Source of the DNA: Paratinospora sagittata
Taxonomy: Eukaryota > Streptophyta > Magnoliopsida > Ranunculales > Menispermaceae
NCBI GenBank assembly: GCA_035771175.1
Contig: CM069593.1
Coordinates: 13,963,908-14,027,907 of the forward strand
Length of the DNA: 64,000 bases
Direction of reading: 5' to 3'
The notes beneath the pieces were generated by a model, which made no database searches, was not told the origin of the DNA, and worked only from the letters and a program-made list of their open reading frames with translations. Position numbers and translations under genes: made by a program. Positions 11,301-22,400 of the stretch are shown here, one piece after another (position 1 is the stretch's first letter; every line of letters begins with the position of its first letter).

Positions 11301-12461
11301 GGAAGCGATTGATCATTTATTAATCTCATGCTCTTTTTCATTGAGGATTTGGGATAGATGGGTTTGGTTACCTAGGTGGGAAGCTGGTCACTCCCCGGTC
11401 ACATGAGGATTTACAGTCCTTGGCTCACATTCACGGTGCATCGAAAAGGGAGAAGGAAGTTCTAAAGGTGGCAGGCTTCGTGTTCCTCTAGTCAATTTGG
11501 TTGGAGCGGAATAGGAGAATCTTCAATGGTGCTAGGAAGGATTGGAGACGCTTATGGCATGAAATACATTGGATGGCATCCATTGGGATGCTTGTTCAAA
11601 AGTTGCCGCTGGTTTTTTTTTTTTTTTTTTTGACAACTAAGTGACATCCGGGCTTCGCCTAACTAACCCACTTAGGCCCTTGGTTGCTCGAGTGGGAGAC
11701 GACCCCAGTGGTCAACGCGGGAATCGAACTCGGGACCGCTAGTTTCTCATTCTCTGAGTGGTATAGAGATTGGTCTAATTGTTTGTAGGAGTAAGGGTTT
11801 CTTGTGAGGGTCTAAGTAACATTGGATTTGAGTACTTCTGGTGCTCTACATGTATATAACCTTAATATTATATATAAATATATTTTGTTTTCTCTCAAAA
11901 CAAAAAAACAAAAAAAAAATTCTGTTAAGTAGGAGCTCAACTATGTATACCAAGTAAATATTAACATATAAACAACCAAAAAATCAAACAAAAATACAAT
12001 CTCCTTCACTTTTGAATCAAACCCAAAACAGATGAACTCCTACATCTTTCAAATGCTGTAGTGATCACCTTCAAGAAAAAGAAAATTCCGTTTGTAACTA
12101 AACCAAGCAAGCAATTGAAACAAGTTTCATGACAACAAAGCCACATAGATCATAACTCAAAAGGTGGCATTTTAAGAAATATTCATCAACACAAAGACAC
12201 CCAATTACAACAAAGCATAAACAATCCTTTATGTTTGTTCCAACTACAAACTAAATAGTGACAATTAATTAATCATGCTATAACAGGTGAAACAGAAAAG
12301 ACCCACCAATCCACCCTGAACAAAGAAATTCAATTACTAATGACGTCGAGATAGATAGATCATAACCGAATTATTTGATTAATTAAGCTGAAAAAGGGTA
12401 GGAAAAAACACTGTACCGGTACTCTGTTAACAGCAGCAGCAGTTGAAACAGCTGCAGCCAT
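8396..12461 (-). CDS. RCA: Rubisco activase, chloroplastic, redox-type (alpha-like) form, 7 coding exons
   Basis: An AAA+ ATPase of the chloroplast stroma that removes inhibitory sugar phosphates from Rubisco. Coding exons in transcript order are 12461-12417, 10485-10169, 9912-9807, 9714-9629, 9451-8979, 8882-8601 and 8505-8396. All junctions are GT-AG and in phase, giving 472 aa (alpha isoforms are about 474). The start [20 protein letters not shown] is a typical transit peptide (about 1-57). Walker A GGKGQGKS lies in exon 4 and Walker [10 protein letters not shown] in exon 5; sensor/arginine-finger segments [15 protein letters not shown] and RDDR follow. The last exon encodes a tail with both regulatory cysteines (GCTDP and DDGSC), which thioredoxin-f would reduce. 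The protein ends ...GSCLY, two residues short of the common ending. Intron 1 is about 1.9 kb because of LINE/SINE insertions. The promoter has TATA, G-box and I-box motifs fitting light control. Confidence 0.96.
8506..8600 (-). other. RCA last intron; retention would give the short (beta-like) isoform
   Basis: This 95-bp intron separates the codons for SGSFYG from the redox tail. If left unspliced, translation continues ...[14 protein letters not shown] and stops at 8566-8568, giving a protein without the two regulatory cysteines. In several plants the short RCA isoform arises by alternative splicing at this point. The sequence allows this; use in vivo is inferred. Confidence 0.55.
10567..10957 (-). 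mobile_element. 5'-truncated LINE (L1-type ORF2 C-terminus) in RCA intron 1
   Basis: Bounded by near-perfect 16-bp direct repeats, gacagaactaatatct (10551-10566) and gacacaactaatatct (10958-10973), with the poly-A tail (T run on the plus strand) at the left end. The minus strand encodes the last part of a LINE ORF2: [15 protein letters not shown], then [11 protein letters not shown] and a stop. This is the same C-terminal motif as in the other LINE fragments of the window. It lies in the same orientation as RCA. Confidence 0.88.
11105..11915 (+). mobile_element. 5'-truncated LINE with nested SINE, RCA intron 1
   Basis: The plus strand encodes a zf-RVT type segment: [13 protein letters not shown], then [25 protein letters not shown], followed by a decayed WLERNRRIF motif. 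The 3' end shows the typical TTCTGGTGCTC tail and a poly-A near 11900-11920. It is interrupted at 11616-11735 by a SINE-like insertion. It runs antisense to RCA inside intron 1. The 5' boundary is approximate, since no clear target-site duplication was seen. Confidence 0.8.
11616..11735 (-). mobile_element. short SINE nested in the LINE
   Basis: A T run (poly-A on the minus strand) and about 100 bp with a clear pol III B box on the minus strand (GAGTTCGATTCCC, about 11719-11731). It is flanked by ccgctggttt (11606-11615) and ccgctagttt (11736-11745), a probable 10-bp target-site duplication with one mismatch. The A box is missing, so this is a 5'-truncated copy. It postdates the LINE it sits in. 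Confidence 0.75.
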
Positions 12462-12700
12462 TGATGTTTATGAGGAGGGTGTGATGGTAGTTGAAGATGA
12501 AGTACTGAAAGTGCGGTGTAAGAGAAGAAGCAACGAATGCTAAGGCCTTGCACAGGCGCAGTTGGGAGCGTAGAGAGCTTTAAATACATGTGGAATCGGT
12601 TGGGAATGCTATCGGAGCCACAAAATCGAAGTTCGGTAAGTGCCACGTGGTTGTCTCTCAGGGCATTGCAGGGATATTGATAAGTTATGTTGCATACAAA
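12462..12700 (-). promoter_or_regulatory. RCA promoter with TATA, G-box and I-box
   Basis: Read on the minus strand, a TATTTAAA box lies at 12586-12579, about 120 bp before the ATG. A perfect CCACGTGG G-box at 12643-12650 (extended CACGTGGCA, as in rbcS promoters) and a GATAAG I-box at 12679-12684 (plus strand) lie further out. G-box plus I-box is the classic light-responsive unit of photosynthesis genes. The motifs are seen; light control is inferred. Confidence 0.75.
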
Positions 12701-12701
12701 A

Positions 12702-12759
12702 TAGAGTGTTCTAGGGAGAAGCCCTACCTTTAGAGTGTTCTAGGGAGAAGCCCTACCTT
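12702..12759 (+). repeat. perfect 29-bp tandem duplication
   Basis: The 29-bp unit beginning tagagtgttctagggag occurs twice without mismatch at 12702-12730 and 12731-12759, just upstream of the RCA light-response motifs. Confidence 0.9.
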
Positions 12760-13344
12760 GAGGACCTGAGGTTAAGGTTTCAGCTGCTCTTACCTACACA
12801 AAAAATTGTTTTATTTTTTGAAAATTTTCAATTATTCTTTTTTTATCTTTTTTTTATTTATTTTTTCAAATGAAGTTCTCAAAAGATTTGTAAGAAGCCT
12901 CACTATATATTCATTAATGTAATATATAAATATCGTTATCAATGTACATGTCTTTTATGCCTATTTTGAGTACACACACCCACCTTATTCTGTGTTTTCT
13001 TTTCAATTAATTCAGCTTGAGGGAGCATATACTTATTGGCTTACAAATAATATTTCTTTTTCACTTAGGCCCAGTTTGATTGATCAGAAAATTATTATTT
13101 TTTCAAGAAAATGAAAGATTTTTTTACATTAGAATTGCACTTCCAAGTTTTACATGAGGGCATAACACGTATATATAATATAGATATAATGATGAAGACA
13201 CGTGTTGATGCCATTAATTACCAATGTAAATTAATAAAGCAATTGAATTACACAATTTTTAGCATAAAGATTATCCCTACCATTCATTCTACCTTCCATT
13301 GTCCTTGAAAATTTATTCTTTCGTTACTTCCTATTTTGTTCCCA
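12760..13344. other. spacer upstream of RCA
   Basis: AT-rich spacer without coding frames or clear repeats. It forms the distal RCA 5' flank up to the LINE at 13.3 kb. Confidence 0.4.
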
Positions 13345-14340
13345 CATTTTCAGCCCATCTTAGGTGATGGTGGGATATTCAAATTTTGAGAGGATAGGTG
13401 GTTAACTGACTCCCCCCTTGCCGACCGCTTCTCAAGACTTTATCATGCATCTTCATTCCCTCATCATACCATTGACTTCACCACTCCTATTGATTTGGGG
13501 GGACCGTGTATTTGGACTATATGTAATCCTTGTCATCTTATCGTTGGCCAAAGGGTTGAATATGATAACTTGCTATTTGTGTTACATCAAGCACACTTGT
13601 CCTTGGGTCTCGACTGTTTTGATTGGGCCCTTCATCACTCTGGCCATTATTCGTGTTAGTCTTTGTTCCATTTCCTAATTGATGACCCTTCCATTTCTTT
13701 GTTGCCTATTTTCAACTTTATTTGGGAAGTTCTTGTTCCGTCAAAAGTTAAAGTGTTTGGATGAATTTTGGCCCATAATAAGCTTTGCATGGGTGATGAG
13801 CTTCAAAGGCGCTTTCCACACTTTTGCTTGTAACCACATTGTTGTTCCTTGTGTTTTAATAGTGTGGATGATTCTGGCCATTTGTTTTGGAATGAATGGC
13901 AATCTAGACTTAGAGTTTGTTTCTCTACCCCTGTCTTGTTTGAAGATGCTATGATGATCTCTCATATTAACGGTCTTAATGGGAAGCAAGTTAAGATTAT
14001 GCGTTCAGCTGTTTTGGTAACAATTTGGATGATTTGGTTAGAACATAACCGTCGAATCTTTGATGGTTGTGTTAGGACAGTGGAGGATGTTTGGAATGAG
14101 GCGATAATTTTAGCTAGTTTATGGTTAATAGCCTTTAAGATTAATGGAGACTTTCCTCTCAATAATTGGATTAGAAATTGGGGAGAGTGTTTGAAGTGAT
14201 TTCTTTATGTTTTTTCCTTAGTGTGGGGTGTTGAATTAATTTTCTTTTTTGTGTGGGATTTTGAGTACCTTGGTGCTCCTTTTATGTATTTCTAGTTTTT
14301 TTATTATTAATATATCATTGTTGTTTATTCTAAAAAAAAA
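13345..14340 (+). mobile_element. decayed LINE ORF2 3' part
   Basis: The plus strand shows, across several frames, the end of a LINE ORF2: LGDGGIFKF-stop-EDRWL, then [21 protein letters not shown] (zf-RVT remnant), IWMIWLEHNRRIFDGC, WLIAFKINGDFPLNNWIRN and a stop near 14197. The tail has the common TTGGTGCTCC motif and a poly-A at about 14331-14340. In-frame stops and frameshifts show it is dead. The 5' end is approximate. Confidence 0.85.
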
Positions 14341-14913
14341 TTACACATAAATAAAAAGATTTTTTCATTAATTAATTAAACCATGATAAGTTGCTACACG
14401 AGTTCGAGTCGTGAAAACAGTTTTTTACAATAAACTGATATTTTCTTGGGATTTTATATAATTGAGGCCTTCCTGCACTATGCTATCTTTTTTAGCATAA
14501 TAATGTCCACCAACTTGTTTTCTAACTTGGCCTCACCCCCATGAAATGTGAAACGAGTGAAGGGAGAGAGAGAGAGATGAAAAATAAAAAATAAAAAAAT
14601 AAATGTAACGGCTAGTAGCTTCTGTTGACCAATTTCCCATATATTAGGGAGACCTGAAGTTTCCGTTAAGTGTAACCGTCATTCAAAATTAAACCGTCCT
14701 TTCCCACCTTCAACTTCATAACCGAGCCCTCACTTCCCGCTCTACGAGACAAAGTCCTCTCTTTCACCATCCCCTTCTTTCTTTTACATATGTACACATA
14801 TCTTCTCATTACAACTCCGGCCTACAAGGAGAAGAGACGAGAGAAAGGACTTCCTAAAGAACATATCAACACAACCCATATATCAGCAAATTCTACACAA
14901 TTACATATTATTA
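14341..14913 (+). promoter_or_regulatory. 5' flank of the 127-aa gene
   Basis: Upstream of the ATG at 14914. It contains a GA run (14563-14576), TAACGG-type motifs near 14606 and 14670, and a W-box-like TTGACC (14626-14631). A pyrimidine-rich stretch at 14758-14785 may be the start of the 5' UTR. The evidence is motifs only. Confidence 0.35.
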
Positions 14914-15297
14914 ATGGAGAATCAAAGCAGCAACTTCAAGGTCCAAGGACGGAAACTCCCAACGAGGTTGCAGAAGCAAGCCCCTGCAACCCTTCAACTC
15001 GATTCATGTAATTGGAGTTTTGTGAACAAAGACCACTTCATATCTGCTCAAAATCCTGTGCCGATACCGTTGTTATCACCTCTCATGTTATCGCCGCCGC
15101 CATTGCCAGAGATGGGAGTTGAAGTTGGTGCTGATCAGGTGAGGGAAAGAGAAGGAGAAGGTAACAATAATGGTTGTGATAGAGGTGCTGATTCAACAAT
15201 GACAACAGATGCACCACCTAATTCTTTGGGGGAAACTTCATCTGATCTGTTCTCCTTCTTTCAATCACAATGTGTGCTCGTGCACCATGCACATTAA
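14914..15297 (+). CDS. uncharacterised small plant protein (127 aa)
   Basis: A single open frame starting in good context (aatggag). The first half is basic and ordered-looking: FKVQGRKLPTRLQKQAPATLQLD, then SCNWSFVNK and PVPIPLLSPL. The second half is acidic or low-complexity with a Ser/Phe-rich end. No signal peptide, membrane segment or known domain is visible. The protein-like composition, upstream promoter-like motifs and isolated position suggest a real gene, but I do not recognise the family and claim no function. It could be a chance ORF; conservation of the GRKLPTRLQKQAP motif in other plants would settle this. Confidence 0.5.
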   Translation: MENQSSNFKVQGRKLPTRLQKQAPATLQLDSCNWSFVNKDHFISAQNPVPIPLLSPLMLSPPPLPEMGVEVGADQVREREGEGNNNGCDRGADSTMTTDAPPNSLGETSSDLFSFFQSQCVLVHHAH

Positions 15298-16454
15298 TTA
15301 TCGGCGGTTTTGATTGAATCTAGGAATATATTTATATATATATATGCAATGTATGGATTCATACGATGTGTGATATTCATGCTGTTGGCTGCTCTGCTTT
15401 GATATGGCTCTTTCTTTGCTATTTATGTAGTTTTGTGACGACATCAGAGTTCAATTGTTTGAGCTAGGAATATTCAAATATGAATTTATAACATTAAGTT
15501 ACAAAAGGAATAGCCTCTACCTTTGCACCAAAGCCCATAAACCCATGAACCTAACAGATTATAACATGGAAATGGAATTGGCAAGTTGGTCACGTTCCCT
15601 AAATTTTACATTCAGACTCAGATTTTTCGCCTTGTAAAACACTTGGGCATTTTATTCTTCTCAGAAACCCAGCAGAAGGAATCATGTTGCTTTACGGTTA
15701 AAACGTTACTCCTTACAAAATCTAATCTCCTGACACATTGCTAGCGTCAATTTTTTTATTTTTATTTTTCTCAGGTACAATAAATCAGCCTACTCATTTT
15801 ATTTAAACCCCTTTTCTTTTCTAATCATTCTCACTTTTGGCATAAATTCATAAGAAAACCGTATATCCTCGTATCAGAATCTCACAACACATCATCACTT
15901 GACAAATAAACCAATCAAGCTGCTTGCAGAACTAATAATACGAAGTGCAAGCACCTCTGAAATTTGCATTCACCGAAAACTAGCAAGAGCCTCAGGAACA
16001 CAGTATATACCACTCTTATCATATATAAGAGAAAGGGCTCATTTCAAGAGTTTCCCAATTCCCATGCACAAAATAAAAATATTCTACATCTCATTATCCT
16101 TCCGCAAATAAAACTATTAAGTAGAGCTTTCTTAGGAGGAGTGCAGAAAAGAAACGATACCTCCTCATGTCATTCAAAAATCAGTCCAAATATACAATGT
16201 GAATGGAACTACCCAGTTCACCAAATAAATAAAACTCCTCAGGATTGGTCGTTCTATATATGACCCATAAAGGCCCTTCTCGTATGTACAACCATCCATC
16301 CATCCTATGCCAACAATTTTAAGAGCATCATATCATATGATGTTATCCACCCTCCAGCTTTCACTTTATCAATAGAAAGAATTGAAAAGATACAAAGACA
16401 CCTCTCTTGGCAAGTTTTGGTGGTAGAAGTAAGCCTTCCTCTGGCTAGGAAAAA
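15298..16454. other. convergent spacer and 3' UTR of TFIIA
   Basis: Lies between the 127-aa gene and the stop codon of the TFIIA gene. The part next to 16454 should be TFIIA 3' UTR. A short (TA)n run lies near 15335-15345. No further gene is seen. Confidence 0.45.
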
Positions 16455-19400
16455 TCAGAAGTCAAACTCCCCAGTAGCCTGTAGATATATGAGAAGGGCA
16501 ATAGTCATACATGGGGGAGCAGAAAAAGAAATCAAAATCCAGGCAATGAATATATCACCAGATACTGGATAGTAATAGAATATATATTCTACTTTGAATG
16601 CATATGCCGCACCTTTGTGAAGAGAATATCCTTGCTGTTGATGTGCATAATACCATCCTTTAGAGTACATTTCCATCTGCTTTTTGTCCTTGTAACCTAG
16701 TTACACAAACATTAATGGGATGAAGAGATCATCTTCCCCCTCAAGACGACATGACATGAAAAATGGGTTTATCTAGGACTTTGGTAATTTTAGTTATGTA
16801 TGGTTGTGGGTATCGCACCAAGAACGCACAGGGCAATCCAAAAATATGAAAGACTAATAGCCCTCGCCATGAAAATCAATGGATCACTAACTAATTTTGA
16901 AAGATATGAAAAGTTGATCTACGGCCTTAATTATCACACCAAGATCATGCTTGACATGATTGTATGTCTTTATATTCTGAAGAATGCATCCAAGGAATGA
17001 GCAACTACTGTGTGGTGCGGTGGATTATTCCAACATCATGATTTTGTATGCACTGCCTTCCATAGACATGTTCAAATATATCAAGCCTGCAAGCAGTTAC
17101 CTTGTCAAACTGAGCTAGAACTAAATGCTGTGTGTTTGGCTCCTCTCCCTCGATATCATCCAAATCATCATCATCATTTTCATTCAGAGGTGGTTCATCA
17201 TCATCATCATCCACACCTTCATTTTGTGCCCCAGCTGCTGGAGTCCCTGCATGTAGATCTAAGAAGATAAAAAAGTACCAAATGTCATTCAAAAGTTACT
17301 AGGCCAAGAAGTGCAGGAATAAATGACGGAAAAACGAAAAAGTAAAACACCTACAACCGGCTTTTCAAGGTAGTTACCTCCTGATCATCAACTTCCAATG
17401 GGTTCATAATTGTATATATGGGTTCATAATTGTATATACATGCTATACAAAAAGCTTACCATGAGGAGCAGGGGTGTTCACTGTGTTGTAGTCTTCACTG
17501 GCAACTCCTTGATAAGGGTACAACTTCAAGATGAAAACACAATGTCATAACATGAAAAATAGAATGTTGAACTAAATACTAAATGCATATGTGCATATGA
17601 ACAAGGTAACAAGGTCTAGGTCTCAAAGCAAAATGCACAAATAGCATAAAATTACCATCACTGCTACTAGTAAAATGGAGGATCAACATTGTGGAAAACA
17701 ATAAATCAATTACCAAAAAAATTGAAAAAAATCACAAGGTAATAATATGGCGCTGGACCTGTAAATTCATCTTTGCAAGTTCAGCTTGTCCATATACTAT
17801 TCAATAACTGCTGCCTAGAGTTCACATTCCAATAATCCAAAGCATTCAACCAAAAGTGCAAGACAAGTAGGTTTTGAGAGGCAACATGATGCTAAGTATT
17901 TTTTACAAATCTAATAGATGGCTAAATTTTTTTGCAATCCAGATCAATGAACAATAGCATGATTTCTTGATGATTTAAGTCGTGATTTACATGTTCACTC
18001 TGGGAAGCTGTTTGAACAATTCATTAGACATGCAAAATCTGGATAAGTAATTTTTTATATATGTTCACAAAAAAAAAAACTCGAAACACATGGGTAATTG
18101 AAAAAAATTGTCATCCATGCAGTCTTCCCCATCACCAGTGTGTGTTTGAAAATCAGGTTAATACCATACACCGCCTAAGCAACACATAATCATGGAACTC
18201 CATAACTCAATTTCTTTGACACATTTTTTGTTATGAACTATCAAGTAAATCTAATTATTTGGCATTGATCCTTGATTGAACTAGGCAAGAAGTTCTATCA
18301 TGTATCATTGAGCCTCTTAACATTGCAGAACCACCGTTTGGGCGACAAGTGAGGGCATAACCATGTTCAAATTATTTCAGTAGAAAAAAAAGCTGCCTTG
18401 CAGAAAGTTTGTGTTCACCTATACTAGAAAAGAACTGACAATTTTAACATCTCAGTCATCAAATCAAACTGTATTAACGATCTCTAAACTTCAACAATAA
18501 TCCAACTCTCCTGTTTTCCATTTCCTGCTTTTTTTCTAGAAATTCATAAATTACCTTAGTTTTTTCGTTCTCTTTTTTTTCTTTTTTTTTTCTTTTTTTC
18601 TTTTTTTTTTAGCAGAAACAAGAAATATATTGTATTGATTTTAAGACATAGACACAATACAGATTGTGGTTAAGCACCAGAAGTGCCTAACAGTATCAAT
18701 AGAGACTCACTTCTAGCATCCAAAGGCACTCATTTCTACAAACAGAATATGGTCAAAAGTAGTAAGTTGCTTAACCCCTCTAAGCCCCAAAGAAAGACAC
18801 TAGGAACCATAGTTTTGACCCTGAAACAAACAATTACTCCAGTTTAAGAACCAATCTTAAATAGAAAAACCATTGGCCCATGAAGATGCATATACCCAAG
18901 TGCTTGCCATTAGCCTAATTTCAACCCGCAATAGGTCCCCATCCAGGGGCGCGTTGTTGAACACACTATTATTACATTCCATACAAAGAGACCACAAAGT
19001 AGCATAGAAAGAAATCAGGCCAATCTCCTTCTCTTGCCTTGAAAGATTAGAGAGATGAGATGAGATAAATTACCTCAGTATTGAAGAACAAGTGTTGAAA
19101 TTTACTTCTAACTCATGCAAATCCTTTATTTATTTATTTATTTACGGGTTTTTTTTACTCATATAGACAATGAATTAGAAAAATGGAAAAGGACTTTTTT
19201 GTCAAAAGTGGCAGATTGGAGTTCATTCTTTTGTGCTTTCAGCTCTACTGTCATATTATCTATCCATGTTTAGAGTTCCCTGTAGAGTAGCCAAACAAAT
19301 TGAGAGGAAGATCAAGACCTTTTTCTGGGGAAGTATGGATGGCAGGGATGCTTCTTGTTTGATCAGTTGGAACATTGCCCAAAGACCAGTGGAAAAGGGG

Positions 19401-22400
19401 GGTCTTGGCATTGGTAATAATATCTCTAAAAGAAACATTCCTTGTGTGCCAAGTGTTTGGAGGCTCCTCTGTGATCAACAATCTTTGTCGGCCCAGGTCA
19501 TCATTACCAGACATGGCATTATCAGATGTGGCACTCTAATTGACAGGGCGAGAAGAGTGACTTTCAAAAGTCCATGGAAGTTCATTGCATCATTAGCACC
19601 ACAATTCTTTGAGCATTTAAGGCCCATGGTTGGTAATGGCCGCACCTTTAGGTTTTGGGATAATTGGACTGGGGATACAACTTTACTTGATACACGTCCT
19701 TTACTTTTTCGCCTCTCCGCGTTGCATAATGATCCCATAGCCTCATTCCTATCACCTTAATCAAATCCCTCTTCCTCTGTCCCTTCATGGAATTTCCACT
19801 TCCCGAGAGCACTTACATCAAGAGAACAAAGTGAAATTACTGTCCTTTTTGACATTAGGTTTTCTAATGACAATTATAAATTCATTTGGTCACCTACCAC
19901 GTCAAGTCTTTTGTCTTGTAAATCCTACTATGACATTCTTATTGAATGCCAGTCGTTGCCCATGTTCACCTTTTCCCCCCACATATGGAATGTGCATGTC
20001 CCATCTAAAGTGAAGGTTTTTTGTTGGCTTTTGGTACATAATAGGATCAATACGTATCACGTATGACATGCTACAGAGAAGGTCTCCCTACATTTGTTAC
20101 ACTCCCCATTGTTGCTCATTTTGCTTTCGAGAAGGCGAGTCATCAGATCACATATTCTTTTTGTGTCCCTATGCTAGAACCTAGAAGGATTTGGCATCAA
20201 CGGTTCATATTTTCAGGAGATAAATTTGGTAGCCCTCAAAATCTGGGAGAAGCACTATCTCTTTCCCATTTGCCAAACTTATCAAGGGTAGAAATGGAGG
20301 CTGGTAGAATCGCATATTTTGCCACTTTATGGGCTCTATGGCTTGTCCAATAACAAGAGTCTTCAACAATGCGACTAAGGAGGTGTCTCAATTGTGGGAA
20401 GAAGTGAAGTTCCTACCTAGCTCTTGGGCTTTCGCCTCATCCATAGTTGATGGGTGCTCACTCTCAGATTGGTATTTAAGTCGGTCTAATTGTTTGTATA
20501 AGGTTCACCGTACATGGTAATGTTTTGGGGGTTTAAATTCTTGGAATTTTGATGTGAGGAATTCAAAAGGCTAAGTGATGGTTAAGCACTTCTGGTGCTT
20601 TTATGATTGTAAGATACTTCTTTATAGATTAATACAATATATCCTTGTTTCTGCTATATATATATGAAATAAAAAAATAAAAAAACCAAAACAAACAAGA
20701 CAAATATTTTAAGCATCAATAGCTAGTACTAATGATTACTGATCGATTAGGATTTAAGAACTAAGATTCATTATAACATTCTAGTGCAACTATGCGGTTT
20801 TCTTTGATGCAAAAGCAACCAACTAAATTTGAAATGAGAAACAAAATTCCTATAGGGAGCCAATGATAGTCACTATGCACTTTCTTAAGATAATAGAGAA
20901 AACCAGAATTATGTTAGTATGTCTATATGAATGTGGTACAAAAAACTCATATTCTGCTGTCTAATTCAAGATGGATACATCCCCTTGACATCACTATCCC
21001 GCCGGAGACATAGTATATCCTACCTATATTACCCGGACTCTTTATTTTAGCCCGACATACCCGTGTCCGACACTTTAGGATGCGACATGCATATGGGATA
21101 TGTGTCCGACACTTTGGATTTTAGAATATTACTATGTACATTCTCCAATGGAAATAAGAGAAAGTATGAAAGAAGATAATGACTAATAGGTGAAACTCAC
21201 TTAAGTGGGAGAACAAAACAAACAATAAATGAGTGAAAAAAAGAAAAAAAAGGAAAGAATGGTATAAACAATAGTTGAGTCCCCGTATCCTAGAATTCAA
21301 AAATGAACAAGTCGAACTTTTAGATATGTACCCGTATCCGACACCAATACCCGAGTCCAGGTAACATAGTATCCTACATACAGCTCTCCCAATTTCATCC
21401 AAACAAAGACAGATAGACCACAAACAAATTTAGAGGCCACCACTCAAGTCAAGTTACAATACTTCAATTATGAAGCAAGACACTTAAAGCTGGAAGTCCA
21501 ATTTAATGTACAGATTAGAAGGAATCTCATATATCTTTTACCAAGATAGTAGGAAGATTTACAAATCTTTCAGAAAATATGAAAACAAGTATCACTATAC
21601 ATTTAAAAAAAAAAAAACAAGAAGTTAAAGAATATAATGGTTTAGATAAGATTTACAAATATTAAATATATAGTCTCAATAATGCTTTAGATCATATTAC
21701 ATTTATTGTATCCTATTGTACGCTTCAATTTTTTGTGGGGACCTGTAAAACTAAAATAATAGCATATATGAAAAATTTATGAGTTAATTAACATAGTTTA
21801 TCTAATAAAAATATCTAAAAAAAGAAGCTAGCATCAAGCATTCTACATTTATACATTTATTTTTTAAAGTTAAAAATTTCATCAGAATTGTCCAATTTGG
21901 GGAATTATATCAATTATCAACTAACTCCAGTCATTTGTGCACTTTTTATTCCATTTTATTCATAATCCGCTAATCCAGTGCTGAAAAAATAAAGAAATTT
22001 AAGGGAATCTCAGAATTTTTTGTTTGGACGTTTTATAGCAAGAAGAATGGAGAACATAAGAGTTATGGATTCAGACGAAGCAATTCAATTTGTAGCTCCT
22101 TACTTTACATATACTATAACCTACTTTCTTAAAACAGCTTCTCAAAGTTCTCAAATCATCATCCAACAAGTCATTATCAAGCCAATAACAATTAAAGGAA
22201 AATTGGACAGTAGGAAAACAGCTTCAACAAATGGAAAATCCTTGATATTTGCCAAATTTGCCAAGTTTCACTTATAACTTTGGGAATAAAGTATTTCTCT
22301 TAGGTACAAAGAAAAAAAAAATTCATAGAATAACATTCAAATCAAGGGTTCTAAAAATAATATTCTTTTGGTGTGCTTCCAACATGAGGACCATTCTCTG

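Noticed and set aside
16455..17292. Stand-alone frames at 16455-16676 and 17005-17292
   Set aside because: Both are single TFIIA exons with read-through into introns.
19233..19760. 175-codon frame as a host gene
   Set aside because: It is the reverse-transcriptase C-terminus of a LINE, followed by frameshifted remnants and poly-A.
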